From: JBALVT01 sp045110675
GTDB taxonomy: Bacteria; Pseudomonadota; Gammaproteobacteria; Pseudomonadales; Halieaceae
Assembly (NCBI GenBank): GCA_045110675.1
Contig: JBGCGJ010000010.1
Span: 1 to 64,000, forward strand
Direction: 5' to 3'
DNA length: 64,000 bases
In this document: positions 17,211-26,608 of the stretch, piece by piece
How the letters are laid out: every line of letters starts with the position of its first letter
How positions within the stretch are numbered: position 1 is the stretch's first letter
Translations under genes and position numbers: made by a program
Notes under the pieces: generated by a model
Told to the model about the DNA's origin: nothing
Seen by the model: only the letters and a program-made list of their open reading frames with translations
Database searches by the model: none

Positions 17211-17912
17211 CTACCAGCCCAGCTGTTCCCTAACAAACGGAACCGTGAGTGCGCGCTTATGAGCGAGCGAGGCAGCGTCCAGATCACGCAGCAACCCAAG
17301 CAGTGAGCTCAGGGCTCGTGGGGCTCGGCTGACAATATAGCTGGCGACCTCGGCAGGCATCTCCAACCCCAGGCGCTTTGCTCTATAACGCAGGATTTCC
17401 TGCTTGGTATCATCATCCACACTGCCTAGCTGGTATATCTCACCCCAGGTTAATCGACTCTGCAAATCGGACAGCGCAACAGACAATTCGCGTGGAGCGG
17501 CATTGCCACTGAAAAAAAGCCTGCAATCGTTGTCCCGAGCACGATTAAAAAAATGGAATAGCTCGGGCTCCCAGCTCGAGTCACCCGCAATGGAATCAAC
17601 ATCATCGACACAGACCAGGCTCAAATTTTCCATACCCTGTAAAACCTCGGCTGCAGGAAATGACCTAAGCTCTAAAAGCGGTAAATACAGGGAATTCTCG
17701 CCAGCGAGGTGGCATGCGGACTGAAGCAAATGGGTCTTGCCTGTGTCGTGACTACCATAGCAGTAAAGAAAAGGCTCACCGCCCTCCCCCAATTGTCGGC
17801 GCACCGAATCGAGCAGTGGTCCCACGGCGCTGGTCGCAAAAAAGTTATCCAGGGTCGCCTCATCGCGAAGAGCAATATTCAGCGGCAATTGCCGCTGGGA
17901 AGCATCCTTCAC
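17211..17912 (-). CDS. hda: DnaA regulatory inactivator Hda
   Basis: A 233-residue AAA+ protein that, with the DNA-loaded sliding clamp, stimulates ATP hydrolysis by DnaA and prevents re-initiation of replication. The Walker A motif GSHDTGKT lies at residues 53-60 and Walker B (LVCVDDVDSI) near residue 100. The N-terminal clamp-binding motif QRQLPL is present at residues 6-11. Start is GTG at 17912, overlapping the stop codon of the upstream permease gene by 4 bp. The arrangement with PerM, DUF2066 and purM is common in gammaproteobacteria. Confidence 0.95.
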   Translation of the reverse strand: MKDASQRQLPLNIALRDEATLDNFFATSAVGPLLDSVRRQLGEGGEPFLYCYGSHDTGKTHLLQSACHLAGENSLYLPLLELRSFPAAEVLQGMENLSLVCVDDVDSIAGDSSWEPELFHFFNRARDNDCRLFFSGNAAPRELSVALSDLQSRLTWGEIYQLGSVDDDTKQEILRYRAKRLGLEMPAEVASYIVSRAPRALSSLLGLLRDLDAASLAHKRALTVPFVREQLGW

Positions 17913-19018
17913 TCAGCGCCGCCTGCGTATAGATCGCTGGATCGATAGTGTGCGATGCCATGTCGGACAAAAACAGTAATGACTGCAGCAACGGGAAGCG
18001 CAACGACAACTCCGACAAAGCCAGCCAACTGGCCACCGGCCATTAATGCAAAAATGACAGCAACCGGATGCAAGCCTATGCGATCACCGACAAGTATGGG
18101 CGTTAAAACCATGGACTCGATAATTTGGCCAAAACCAAAAATAAGCACGACCCAGATTAGAACCCCAAACTCCTGAAATTGAACGTAAGCGGCAATAAGT
18201 GAAGATATTATGCCGATGAGAAAACCCAGGTAGGGAACCATGCTCGCCAATCCAGCGATTACACCCAACAGCAGCGCCAGCTCGAGCCCCAAAATCCACA
18301 GACCTACGCCGTAAATCAGTCCAAGAGCACACATCACAATAAACTGCCCCCTTAGAAAGGAACCGACGACTTCGTCACCCTCGGAGACCATGGTAGACAC
18401 TTGCTTTTGCCAGGCCACTGGCATCATTCGCAAACCTTTGTCGATTAAAATATCCCAGTCTCGCATCAGATAAAACGCGACGACCGGCACCAAGGCGAGA
18501 TTCGCTATTCCCAGCAACAGTGATATACCCGAACCTGTAACGCGCTTGGTGGTTTCCGCCACAAATTTGCCCAGGGTTTGCCAGTTATCTGCTAGCTGGC
18601 TAGATAGGTCCAATTTCGGCAGCAATTCGGGTGGCAAACTCAGGCGCTCTTGGAACCAGGGCATCAGTACATTGGTTAGCCATTGGTAAAAATAAGGTAC
18701 CTTTTGCACTAGCACATCGATTTGAGTTGCCAATAGTGGAATAAAAATCAGCCCTGCGACCACAAAAAAACTGGTCAGAAAAACAAACACGATAGACACG
18801 GAAAGTGTGCGATTGAGCTTGTGAGATTCCAGCCAGTCCACAACAGGGTCACCCAAGTAGGCGATCAGACCACCCAATACAAAAGGCAATAATATAGGTT
18901 GGAGGAGATAAAACATCGTCCCTAAAAAAACGATGACCGCCAGTACCAATGGCCACCGGTTAACCGATATCAGCTCTTCCGTAGAATCTCGCTCTTCTGT
19001 GGGATCTAATTTTTCCAT
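17909..19018 (-). CDS. AI-2E family transporter (PerM-like permease)
   Basis: A 369-residue inner-membrane protein with about eight hydrophobic segments, including an early VLAVIVFLGTMFYLLQPILL and a late block around PVAAVITVFV. The AI-2E/PerM landmarks LRGQFIVMCALGLIYGVG and SMVPYLGFLIG are visible. Some members export autoinducer-2 or act as ion antiporters; the substrate here is unknown. It overlaps both neighbours slightly, hda downstream by 4 bp and the DUF2066 gene upstream by 13 bp. Confidence 0.93.
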   Translation of the reverse strand: MEKLDPTEERDSTEELISVNRWPLVLAVIVFLGTMFYLLQPILLPFVLGGLIAYLGDPVVDWLESHKLNRTLSVSIVFVFLTSFFVVAGLIFIPLLATQIDVLVQKVPYFYQWLTNVLMPWFQERLSLPPELLPKLDLSSQLADNWQTLGKFVAETTKRVTGSGISLLLGIANLALVPVVAFYLMRDWDILIDKGLRMMPVAWQKQVSTMVSEGDEVVGSFLRGQFIVMCALGLIYGVGLWILGLELALLLGVIAGLASMVPYLGFLIGIISSLIAAYVQFQEFGVLIWVVLIFGFGQIIESMVLTPILVGDRIGLHPVAVIFALMAGGQLAGFVGVVVALPVAAVITVFVRHGIAHYRSSDLYAGGAE

Positions 19019-20094
19019 TGGTATCTCAATTGCTGGGAGCCGGAGGTGTTTGATAGGGGAGATAGTTTGCGATTTAACTCAATAATTTTTCGCAGCCGAG
19101 AAGCTTGTGCCTGAGCCGTCAATCGAAGTCGAATTTCGTCGCCCTCTATTTCTTCCACATTGGCGTGTTGTATGAGCTCCAAACTTTCCAGCCAGCTGAC
19201 AATCTTTGCGTAATCGGAGTACTGGTTTACACCGCGTACCGACATCAAAACCCCGCCTACGTCGGCTTGCGAGGCGGCCACCGAGTAGTTCCTAGCCATC
19301 TGTTCAGCCACCAGTGAAGCACCTGAATTCATAAAAGTATCGATAGAATCTGCGCTGGCGGTGCGATCGACTCGGTTGTTGCCGGAAATATACGCCCAAT
19401 CACCTAGCCATTCCCCGGTAGACAGTTCAGTAATACGTCCCGCCAAGATATCCTGGACGCCATAGCGCACAGAGGCGGCTAAAAGTGGGGGAGCTCGCAA
19501 GCGCCAGACTTCATCCACTTTTAGTGCCGCCGTATCTTCCAAGTCCAATAGTGGCACTCGAAGCGGAACGCCTCGGGTCGAAAAACTCTTTTGGATAGCA
19601 TCGAGTACGGCCGACTGAGAGTCAGCTCCGACAAACTGCTTCCCTGACGCATTCTGAACCACAACCCACACCAGTACCGTAGGACGATTGGCCGTCCAAA
19701 AAGGGGCACCGGAACTCACTACGAGTTTGGAAATGACAGCGCCGTCAAATTCAAACTTCGCCGAAAGATCACCATCAGCATCCTGGTCGCGCGTGTAGGA
19801 ATACTGCTGGACGTAGCTACGCGCTTTTTCCAACTCTGTGAGAATAACGGGATTTTCCAGGACATTAACACTTCCCGATACCTTGATGAACACTTGCTGG
19901 AGCGCCAACAATGAGGCTTGCTCCAGCGCCTCGGCCCCATGATCGGCAACCGGAACTTCAGCTTCATAAAGGTTGTCCACCACAACAGCCTGGGTAGACG
20001 AACAAACCAACATCAAACAGGCAATGATGCGAGTCCAGGATGTGGGTAAGAAAATGGTGAACACTGTCATCTCCGCAAACAAACAGACGCGCAT
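19006..20094 (-). CDS. DUF2066 domain-containing exported protein
   Basis: DUF2066 proteins are typically encoded between a PerM-like gene and purM in gammaproteobacteria, and this one fits exactly. A signal peptide (IIACLMLVCSSTQA) precedes the conserved domain, which begins with VVVDNLYEAEVPV and contains ALQQVFIKVSGS. The open frame extends to 20172, but that would put about 60 residues before the signal cleavage site. Starts at 20094 or 20070 give a normal signal peptide, and 20094 is chosen here with moderate certainty. The molecular role is unknown. It is divergent from purM. Confidence 0.85.
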   Translation of the reverse strand: MRVCLFAEMTVFTIFLPTSWTRIIACLMLVCSSTQAVVVDNLYEAEVPVADHGAEALEQASLLALQQVFIKVSGSVNVLENPVILTELEKARSYVQQYSYTRDQDADGDLSAKFEFDGAVISKLVVSSGAPFWTANRPTVLVWVVVQNASGKQFVGADSQSAVLDAIQKSFSTRGVPLRVPLLDLEDTAALKVDEVWRLRAPPLLAASVRYGVQDILAGRITELSTGEWLGDWAYISGNNRVDRTASADSIDTFMNSGASLVAEQMARNYSVAASQADVGGVLMSVRGVNQYSDYAKIVSWLESLELIQHANVEEIEGDEIRLRLTAQAQASRLRKIIELNRKLSPLSNTSGSQQLRYQWKN

Positions 20095-20237
20095 TGTACC
20101 AGCACCGCGCCGCAACAACAGGGCAAGGCTGCGCAGAGGAGCAGTATTTGCATAACTGAGGCTGAATTCCATCAGTATTCACGCTAGAATACCGCGCTTC
20201 CAAACCTCCCTCCCAAGACGACAGGACTGACCACCCT

Positions 20238-21275
20238 ATGAGCGATGAAAGCAAGCAGACCTCTTTAAGCTATAAAGATGCCGGAGTTAATATCGATGCC
20301 GGCAATGCGCTCGTGGAGCGAATCAAAGGGGTCTCAAAACGTACTCGACGCCCGGAGGTCTTGAGCGGATTAGGTGGGTTCGGTGCCCTTTGTGAAATTC
20401 CAGCCGGCTACAGACAGCCCGTTTTGGTATCTGGCACAGACGGCGTGGGCACCAAGCTTCGCCTGGCAATGGATATGGGGATTCACAATACTATCGGCAT
20501 CGACCTGGTCGCTATGTGCGTGAACGATTTGATTGTTACCGGTGCGGAGCCGCTGTTTTTCCTGGACTACTATGCGACAGGCGAGTTGAGCGTAGATACC
20601 GCGGTTGATGTTGTTGAAGGTATAGGCCGCGGCTGTGAACTAGCCGGCTGCGCCTTAGTTGGTGGGGAAACCGCTGAAATGCCTGGTATGTATGAGGGAG
20701 AGGATTACGACCTGGCCGGTTTCTGCGTGGGTGTGGTGGAGAAAGCCGAGATAATTGACGGCAGTGGGGCAGGACGAGGCGACAGTCTCATTGCTTTGGC
20801 CAGTAGCGGCCCCCACTCCAACGGGTTTTCGCTGATCCGTAAAATCCTGGAAGTAAGCAATGCAGATCTCGCTGAAGGCCTGGGCGAGACCAGCCTGGGT
20901 CAGGCCTTACTTGCTCCCACAACAATCTACGTTAAGCCACTGCTGGAACTGTTTCGAAAAACTCCAGTGAAAGCACTGTCGCATATAACCGGAGGTGGTT
21001 TATTGGAAAACTTACCTCGTGTTCTTCCCGATGATTGTCACGCTGTGATAGAGACCTCTAGCTGGCAGTGGCCAGAGGTTTTCAAATGGCTGCAGGATAA
21101 AGGTAATGTGGAAACCTCAGAAATGTACCGCACCTTTAACTGCGGCGTTGGCATGGTACTTTGCGTCGAGCAAGAAAACGAAGATGCCGTGGTCGCACAG
21201 TTGCGTGAATCTAAACTTGAGGCTTGGAAGATTGGCACCATCGCCGAGGGCCACAATGAAGTTGTTTTTCGTTAA
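20238..21275 (+). CDS. purM: Phosphoribosylformylglycinamidine cyclo-ligase
   Basis: The AIR synthetase of purine synthesis, 345 residues. Typical landmarks are LSYKDAGVNIDAGNALV at the N-terminus, SGTDGVGTKLRLAM near residue 62, VGGETAEMPGMY near residue 142, and SSGPHSNGFSLIR near residue 185. The downstream purN start overlaps the purM stop codon (TAATG), so the two are translationally coupled. No PurR-like operator was recognised upstream. Confidence 0.98.
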   Translation: MSDESKQTSLSYKDAGVNIDAGNALVERIKGVSKRTRRPEVLSGLGGFGALCEIPAGYRQPVLVSGTDGVGTKLRLAMDMGIHNTIGIDLVAMCVNDLIVTGAEPLFFLDYYATGELSVDTAVDVVEGIGRGCELAGCALVGGETAEMPGMYEGEDYDLAGFCVGVVEKAEIIDGSGAGRGDSLIALASSGPHSNGFSLIRKILEVSNADLAEGLGETSLGQALLAPTTIYVKPLLELFRKTPVKALSHITGGGLLENLPRVLPDDCHAVIETSSWQWPEVFKWLQDKGNVETSEMYRTFNCGVGMVLCVEQENEDAVVAQLRESKLEAWKIGTIAEGHNEVVFR

Positions 21276-21931
21276 TGAGCGCTCACCGTATCGCCATACT
21301 GATTTCCGGTCGCGGTTCAAATCTTCAAGCCTTTATCGACGCTATTGAGAACGGTCAACTCGATGCCGAAATCGCGCTGGTTATCAGCAACAACCCTCAC
21401 GCCGAGGGGTTGGAAAAAGCGGCATCGGCAGGTATTAATACCCGATGTATCAACCATCACAATTTTTCCAACCGCGAAGATTTTGATGGCGCACTGGTCA
21501 CTTGCCTGAACGCAGAAAAGATTGATCTGGTGATACTCGCGGGCTTCATGAGAATCCTGACACCGGTATTCATTGACACCTTTGCGGGACGATTATTGAA
21601 CATTCACCCGTCTTTGCTGCCTAAGTACCCAGGACTGAATACACATCAAAGAGCGCTGGATGCAGGCGATAGCGTAGCCGGCGTCACGGTACATTTTGTT
21701 ACAGCAGAGCTCGATGGTGGCCCGGCGATTCTACAAGCGACGGTTCCTGTACTCGATGGAGACACCGCTGAGTCACTCGCGCAAAGAGTGATTGTGGAAG
21801 AACACATTATTTACCCAATCGCTGCCCAATGGTTCTTGCAAGGGCGACTGAAGTTAACGGAACAAGGAGCTATTTTCGATGGCCAAGCGTTACCCGCCAC
21901 TGGGGCCTGCAATCCTAGTGCGAATCACTAG
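21275..21931 (+). CDS. purN: Phosphoribosylglycinamide formyltransferase
   Basis: The 10-formyl-tetrahydrofolate-dependent GAR transformylase, 218 residues. It has the phosphate-binding GRGSNLQA (residues 12-19), the catalytic NIHPSLLPKYPG with its Asn and His (near residue 108), and the catalytic Asp in VTAELDGGP (near residue 146). It overlaps the purM stop codon at its start and the following DUF3108 gene by 53 bp at its end. Confidence 0.98.
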   Translation: MSAHRIAILISGRGSNLQAFIDAIENGQLDAEIALVISNNPHAEGLEKAASAGINTRCINHHNFSNREDFDGALVTCLNAEKIDLVILAGFMRILTPVFIDTFAGRLLNIHPSLLPKYPGLNTHQRALDAGDSVAGVTVHFVTAELDGGPAILQATVPVLDGDTAESLAQRVIVEEHIIYPIAAQWFLQGRLKLTEQGAIFDGQALPATGACNPSANH

Positions 21932-22661
21932 CCTATTCCCGTTATTGGCTTTACTACTGGCCCTACCCAACATGGGGATTGCATCCGATGGCGTCGAAGC
22001 TTCAGCTCCCGGACTTCAACTCAAGCCTTACACTGCGCAATACATTACCAAAACTCGCGGCCTGAGCATCACCATCGATCGCAAGCTGATTCGCAAGGCA
22101 GACAACCGTTATGAGTTGACCAGTGGCGGCAGTAAAATCATCGCCGGATTTCAGGAGAGCAGCCGTTTCAGCGTACAAGACTCAAGCATTGTACCGACGG
22201 CCTATATCTATCAGGGTAGTGGCCTAATGAATCGCCGCCGGGAAGTGAAGTTCACCAGCGGCGCAGACACCTTGCAGAGCCTTTATAAAGAAAAGTGGTA
22301 TGAGCTACCCTATACCAACAACACCTACGACCGTATGACTCAGCAAGAGCAGATGCGCTTGCGGCTTATGCGCGAAACCACGCTTCCAGAAACTCTGGTG
22401 CTGACTGTCGCTGATGGTAAGCGTGTCAAACACCATCAGCTGCAACTGGTCGCCGAAGAGAAGCTAGAAACACCTATGGGCTTGATCGACACCGTTCATT
22501 TCAAGCGACTACACAAGAAACCAGATCGCAAATCCGATATCTGGTTAGCACCGAAGTGGGATTATCTGATGGTCAAAACCGTTCATGTAGAAGACGGCAA
22601 TCCGGTTGAGGTGGAAATCACCAAGGCCACCCTCGAGGGGATACCCGTAACAGGTGATTAA
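21879..22661 (+). CDS. DUF3108 domain-containing exported protein
   Basis: A 260-residue protein with a signal peptide (ITSLFPLLALLLALPNMGIA) and the DUF3108 domain starting at YTAQYITKTRGLSITIDRKL. Proteins of this family often follow purN; some are envelope proteins of unknown function with a lipocalin-like beta structure. The start codon lies inside purN and is preceded by AAGGAG at 8 bp spacing, which firmly supports it. Confidence 0.9.
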   Translation: MAKRYPPLGPAILVRITSLFPLLALLLALPNMGIASDGVEASAPGLQLKPYTAQYITKTRGLSITIDRKLIRKADNRYELTSGGSKIIAGFQESSRFSVQDSSIVPTAYIYQGSGLMNRRREVKFTSGADTLQSLYKEKWYELPYTNNTYDRMTQQEQMRLRLMRETTLPETLVLTVADGKRVKHHQLQLVAEEKLETPMGLIDTVHFKRLHKKPDRKSDIWLAPKWDYLMVKTVHVEDGNPVEVEITKATLEGIPVTGD

Positions 22662-22677
22662 GCCAAAGCGTGGCTTA
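22659..22677. terminator. Stem-loop spanning the stop codons of two convergent genes
   Basis: TAAGCCA pairs perfectly with TGGCTTA around the loop AAGCG. The left arm includes the DUF3108 TAA and the right arm the dcd TAA. There is no T-run on either side, so it may be a weak or factor-assisted bidirectional terminator, or an mRNA 3'-end stabiliser. Confidence 0.45.
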
Positions 22678-23241
22678 GGCCTTAGGGAGAGTAACGCCCC
22701 GCTGCCCCTGATATTTGCCACCGCGGTCTTTGTAACTCACTTCACAGGCCTCATCAGATTCAAAAAACAACATTTGCGCGACGCCTTCGTTGGCATAAAT
22801 TTTCGCCGGTAAGGTCGTGGTGTTAGAAAACTCGAGGGTTACGTGGCCCTCCCACTCGGGTTCCAGGGGCGTCACGTTGACGATAATTCCACAGCGAGCA
22901 TAGGTGGATTTACCTAAACATACGGTGAGCACATTGCGAGGAATTCGAAAGTATTCCACGGTAGATGCCAATGCGAAAGAATTCGGCGGTATCACACAAA
23001 CATCACTATGGACGTCAACAAAGCTACCCTCGTCAAAATTCTTTGGGTCTACGGTAGCTGAATTTATATTGGTAAACACCTTGAAGTGCTCAGAACAGCG
23101 AACGTCATAGCCGTAACTTGAAGTGCCGTAGGAAATGAGGCGCTGCTCACCGGAATAACGCACTTGATCGGCCTCGAAGGGCTCAATCATCCCCTGCTCC
23201 TGAGCCATCTGACGTATCCATCTATCTGCCTTGATTGTCAC
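22675..23241 (-). CDS. dcd: dCTP deaminase
   Basis: Converts dCTP to dUTP for thymidylate synthesis. The 188 residues include KSTYARCGIIVNVTPLEPEW with the catalytic Glu downstream in GHVTLEFSNTT, and the N-terminal MTIKADRWIRQMAQ. The start is GTG at 23241 with GAGGAA nine bases upstream. It precedes the mrp gene region in the order also seen in Pseudomonas (dcd, mrp/apbC, metG). Confidence 0.97.
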   Translation of the reverse strand: MTIKADRWIRQMAQEQGMIEPFEADQVRYSGEQRLISYGTSSYGYDVRCSEHFKVFTNINSATVDPKNFDEGSFVDVHSDVCVIPPNSFALASTVEYFRIPRNVLTVCLGKSTYARCGIIVNVTPLEPEWEGHVTLEFSNTTTLPAKIYANEGVAQMLFFESDEACEVSYKDRGGKYQGQRGVTLPKA

Positions 23242-23302
23242 TTTGCTTTATTCCTCTATTTGTAGCGGGTACCAATATGTTTGAGCCGCGTTCTTATCCT
23301 AG

Positions 23303-24121
23303 TCAATCATCTGAAATGGTAATTTCAGGAAAGGTCTGGACCGAAGAATCTGCAGCGGTCTCTTGCAGCGCTAAAGTTAGTGCCTGGGCTGCGGCCAAGT
23401 AAACCGCCGTTATCGCTGAATCAGGCTCGGCTATAACCGTTGGAGTGCCCGAGTCCGTTTGTTCTCGAATAGAAAGTGCCAAGGGCAAACTGCCCAGGAC
23501 GTTGACGCCATAATCGGCGGCGATTCTCTCGCCGCCATGCGCTCCGAAAATATGTTCCGCATGACCGCACTCGCTGCAAACGTGCACAGCCATATTCTCT
23601 ATAACACCCAAAATCGGAACGTCTACCTTACGGAACATTTCGATGCCCTTTTGCGCGTCCATCAAGGCAATATCCTGGGGCGTAGTGACGATAACTGCCC
23701 CTGCCAGGGTGGCCTTTTGGGTAAGCGTCAGATGAATATCCCCGGTTCCCGGAGGCATATCGATGATCAGATAGTCCAAGGGCCCCCAAAGAGTTTGTTC
23801 CAACATCTGAGTCAGCGCACCCCCGGCCATGGGGCCACGCCATACCATGGGTGTTCGCTCATTGACCAGATAGCCCATAGACATGGTTAAAAGGCCGTGA
23901 ACATCAATGGGCAGAAGAAACTGTCCGCCTTGCTGCTCGGGCTTTACATCATCGGCGATTCCCAACATCAGCTGCTGGCTGGGACCGTATATATCGGCAT
24001 CCAACAAGCCGACCTTGGCTCCCTGAGCCTTGAGTGCGAGCGCCAGATTGACCGCCGTGGTCGATTTGCCCACTCCACCCTTGCCCGATGCGATGGCAAT
24101 TATGTGCTTGATTTCATTCAT
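23303..24121 (-). CDS. apbC: Mrp/ApbC-type iron-sulfur cluster carrier P-loop ATPase, short form
   Basis: A 272-residue Mrp/NBP35-family ATPase that carries Fe-S clusters to target proteins. The deviant Walker A ASGKGGVGKST is at residues 11-21 and a cluster-bridging CXXC (Cys182, Cys185) near the dimer interface. E. coli Mrp has an extra N-terminal MIP18-like domain of about 90 residues; it is absent here, as in other short family members. It is divergent from metG. Confidence 0.93.
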   Translation of the reverse strand: MNEIKHIIAIASGKGGVGKSTTAVNLALALKAQGAKVGLLDADIYGPSQQLMLGIADDVKPEQQGGQFLLPIDVHGLLTMSMGYLVNERTPMVWRGPMAGGALTQMLEQTLWGPLDYLIIDMPPGTGDIHLTLTQKATLAGAVIVTTPQDIALMDAQKGIEMFRKVDVPILGVIENMAVHVCSECGHAEHIFGAHGGERIAADYGVNVLGSLPLALSIREQTDSGTPTVIAEPDSAITAVYLAAAQALTLALQETAADSSVQTFPEITISDD

Positions 24122-24296
24122 TGTGTGACTACTTTTGAAGTGAGTACATGCGCAGGCAACACCGACCGGTGCGCCACAAGGCGGCTAGTATAAAGGCCCG
24201 GGCAACATTCAACAATGCCGCAGCACACTAATGAAAAGCTGCAGTAAAAAAGCTATAGTGTCGCCCTTTTTTGACACTCTCGGAGACACCCAGACC

Positions 24297-26342
24297 ATGG
24301 CCGATTCTGCACCGCGCGACATCCTGGTGACCAGCGCCCTACCCTATGCCAACGGATCCCTGCATCTGGGCCATATGTTGGAAATGGTGCAGACCGACAT
24401 CTGGGTGCGTTTCCAGAAATCCAGAGGCAACAATTGCAGCTATGTGTGCGCCGACGACGCACATGGAACGGCCATTATGCTGACCGCTGAATCATTGGGA
24501 ATCACGCCAGAGCAGCAAATAGAAGCCATCCAGGCCGAACATGAACAGGACGCGGCCGGTTTCTCCATTGGCTTTGATAACTACTCCTCCACCCATGCTC
24601 CAGAAAACAAAGCCTGGAGCGAGGAGATCTATCGAAGACTCGTTGCCAATGACCACATAGCGCGCAGATCAATCGTCCAGGCCTTCGACCCGGAAAAGCA
24701 GTTGTTCCTGGCTGACCGCTTTATCAAGGGAACCTGCCCGCGCTGCAAGACGGAAGATCAATACGGTGACAATTGTGAATCGTGCGGTGCCACCTACAGC
24801 CCCGCCGAGCTCATCGACCCGGTGTCGGCCATTTCCGGTGCGACTCCCGTCGACAAAGAATCTGAACACTACTTCTTTAAGCTCCCGGAATTTGAGAGCA
24901 TGCTGAAAAGCTGGATCGATTCCGGGACCTTACAACCGCAAATCGCCAACAAACTGCGCGAGTGGACGGACGCCGGCTTGCAAGAATGGGACATCAGCCG
25001 CGACGCGCCCTACTTTGGCTTCGAAATACCAGACGCTCCGGGAAAGTATTTTTATGTGTGGCTGGACGCGCCAATCGGTTACCTGGCTAGCTTTCAGATC
25101 TACTGCGAGCGAGAGAATATCGATTTCAACCATTATTGGAAGACGGGTTCCAGCGCCGAGTTGTATCACTTTATCGGCAAGGACATCATTAATTTTCACG
25201 GATTGTTTTGGCCCGCCATGCTCTCTTCTGCAGATCTGCGCACGCCTACGGCGATTTATGCCCACGGTTTTCTGACCGTGAATGGCAACAAGATGTCTAA
25301 AAGCAGAGGCACTTTCATCAAAGCGAGTACCTACCTGGAACACTTAGACGCTGAGTATCTGCGCTATTATTTCGCCGCAAAATTAAGCGCTGCAGTAGAT
25401 GATATCGATCTCAATCTCGAGGACTTCACCCAACGCGTCAACTCAGATGTAGTCGGCAAAGTGGTCAATATCGCCAGCCGGTGTGCCGGCTTCCTGCGAA
25501 AGGGGTTTGACAATCAGCTTACTGCCACGACTGCAGAGCCCCAACTACTGCAATCTTTCTTCGATGCCAGTGAAGGTATCGCGCAACTTTACGAACAGCG
25601 CGAATTCAACAAAGCCATACGTGAAATTATTGCTCTGGCTGATCGCGCCAACCAGTACATCGACGAGAAAAAGCCCTGGGTTCTCGCCAAAGAAGAGGGA
25701 CAAGAGTGGCAAGTGCACGCGGTGTGCAGCGTGGGAATCAACCTATTTCGAGTATTGCTGACCTATTTAAAGCCTGTACTTCCCGAGATGGCCGAAAAAG
25801 CAGAGTCTTTTTTGAATTGCTCTTTGGATTGGACCGCACTCGAAGAACCGCTGCTCAGCCACAAAATCAACAAGTTTAAGCCGTTGATGCTGCGTATCGA
25901 CAGCGACAAGGTAGAGGCCATGGTAGAAGCGAGCAAGCAACTTCAAACGAGCGCTGCAGCTTCAGAAACACCTGCGCCAAAAAAACCAGCAGGCGACGAC
26001 AGCAATTCGACTGGGAACCACATCGAATTTGATGATTTTGCCAAAGTCGACCTTAGAATCGTAGAAATTATTGCGGCCGATCATGTCGAAGGGGCAGACA
26101 AGCTACTTCGGCTAACGCTGGACCTCGGCGATTCACGCAGGCAAGTGCTGGCCGGTATCAAATCAGCTTATTCCCCGGAGGATTTGGTGGGCAAATTGAC
26201 GGTAATGGTCGCAAATCTGGCGCCTAGGAAAATGCGCTTTGGCATCTCCGAGGGGATGGTGCTGGCGGCCGGTCCAGGGGGCGACGATATCTACCTGCTT
26301 GAACCTCACGCCGGCGCCAAACCAGGCATGAAGGTGAAATAG
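24297..26342 (+). CDS. metG: Methionyl-tRNA synthetase
   Basis: Charges tRNA-Met. The N-terminal Rossmann domain has the HIGH-like HLGHM in LPYANGSLHLGHML. A zinc knuckle with paired cysteines (CPRCKTEDQYGDNCESCGA) lies near residue 150, and the KMSKS signature NKMSKSRGTF near residue 335. The C-terminal Trbp111/EMAP-like tRNA-binding domain (IEFDDFAKVDLRIVEI) is fused. The ATG at 24297 follows CGGAGA and gives the usual N-terminus. A longer reading from 24231 would cover a TATAGT box at 24254-24259, so it is not favoured. Confidence 0.97.
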   Translation: MADSAPRDILVTSALPYANGSLHLGHMLEMVQTDIWVRFQKSRGNNCSYVCADDAHGTAIMLTAESLGITPEQQIEAIQAEHEQDAAGFSIGFDNYSSTHAPENKAWSEEIYRRLVANDHIARRSIVQAFDPEKQLFLADRFIKGTCPRCKTEDQYGDNCESCGATYSPAELIDPVSAISGATPVDKESEHYFFKLPEFESMLKSWIDSGTLQPQIANKLREWTDAGLQEWDISRDAPYFGFEIPDAPGKYFYVWLDAPIGYLASFQIYCERENIDFNHYWKTGSSAELYHFIGKDIINFHGLFWPAMLSSADLRTPTAIYAHGFLTVNGNKMSKSRGTFIKASTYLEHLDAEYLRYYFAAKLSAAVDDIDLNLEDFTQRVNSDVVGKVVNIASRCAGFLRKGFDNQLTATTAEPQLLQSFFDASEGIAQLYEQREFNKAIREIIALADRANQYIDEKKPWVLAKEEGQEWQVHAVCSVGINLFRVLLTYLKPVLPEMAEKAESFLNCSLDWTALEEPLLSHKINKFKPLMLRIDSDKVEAMVEASKQLQTSAAASETPAPKKPAGDDSNSTGNHIEFDDFAKVDLRIVEIIAADHVEGADKLLRLTLDLGDSRRQVLAGIKSAYSPEDLVGKLTVMVANLAPRKMRFGISEGMVLAAGPGGDDIYLLEPHAGAKPGMKVK

Positions 26343-26480
26343 GTGGGGCTCAGCTCGCAAGCGCCCAGCGGAATACTGAACCCGCGACTAAAATATAAGC
26401 TTAGTACAATTAAGTTATTGTTTACTAAAGGTTAAATGCTTAACATCGCTGCGCAACATGGCGTTGAGATGCGCGTTACA

Positions 26481-26501
26481 CTAACAACTAATAGGTGTTA
26501 G
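26481..26501. promoter_or_regulatory. Inverted repeat upstream of the rsx operon
   Basis: CTAACA and TGTTAG form a 6-bp dyad with 9 bp between, located about 110 bp before rsxA. It may be a regulator site. The surrounding 26343-26608 spacer contains no gene. Confidence 0.3.
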
Positions 26502-26608
26502 ATTAAATTTTGGGACTGCGAGCCAAGCCCCAGAACGTTAGACTAGATAAAATGGAGCCTCCCTGCTGCACAAGAGTGAATTGCAGCGCTAACGGGTAAG
26601 GGATACAC

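Noticed and set aside
24231..24296. Upstream ATG for metG
   Set aside because: It adds 22 residues without family match and covers a candidate -10 box; the ATG at 24297 follows CGGAGA.
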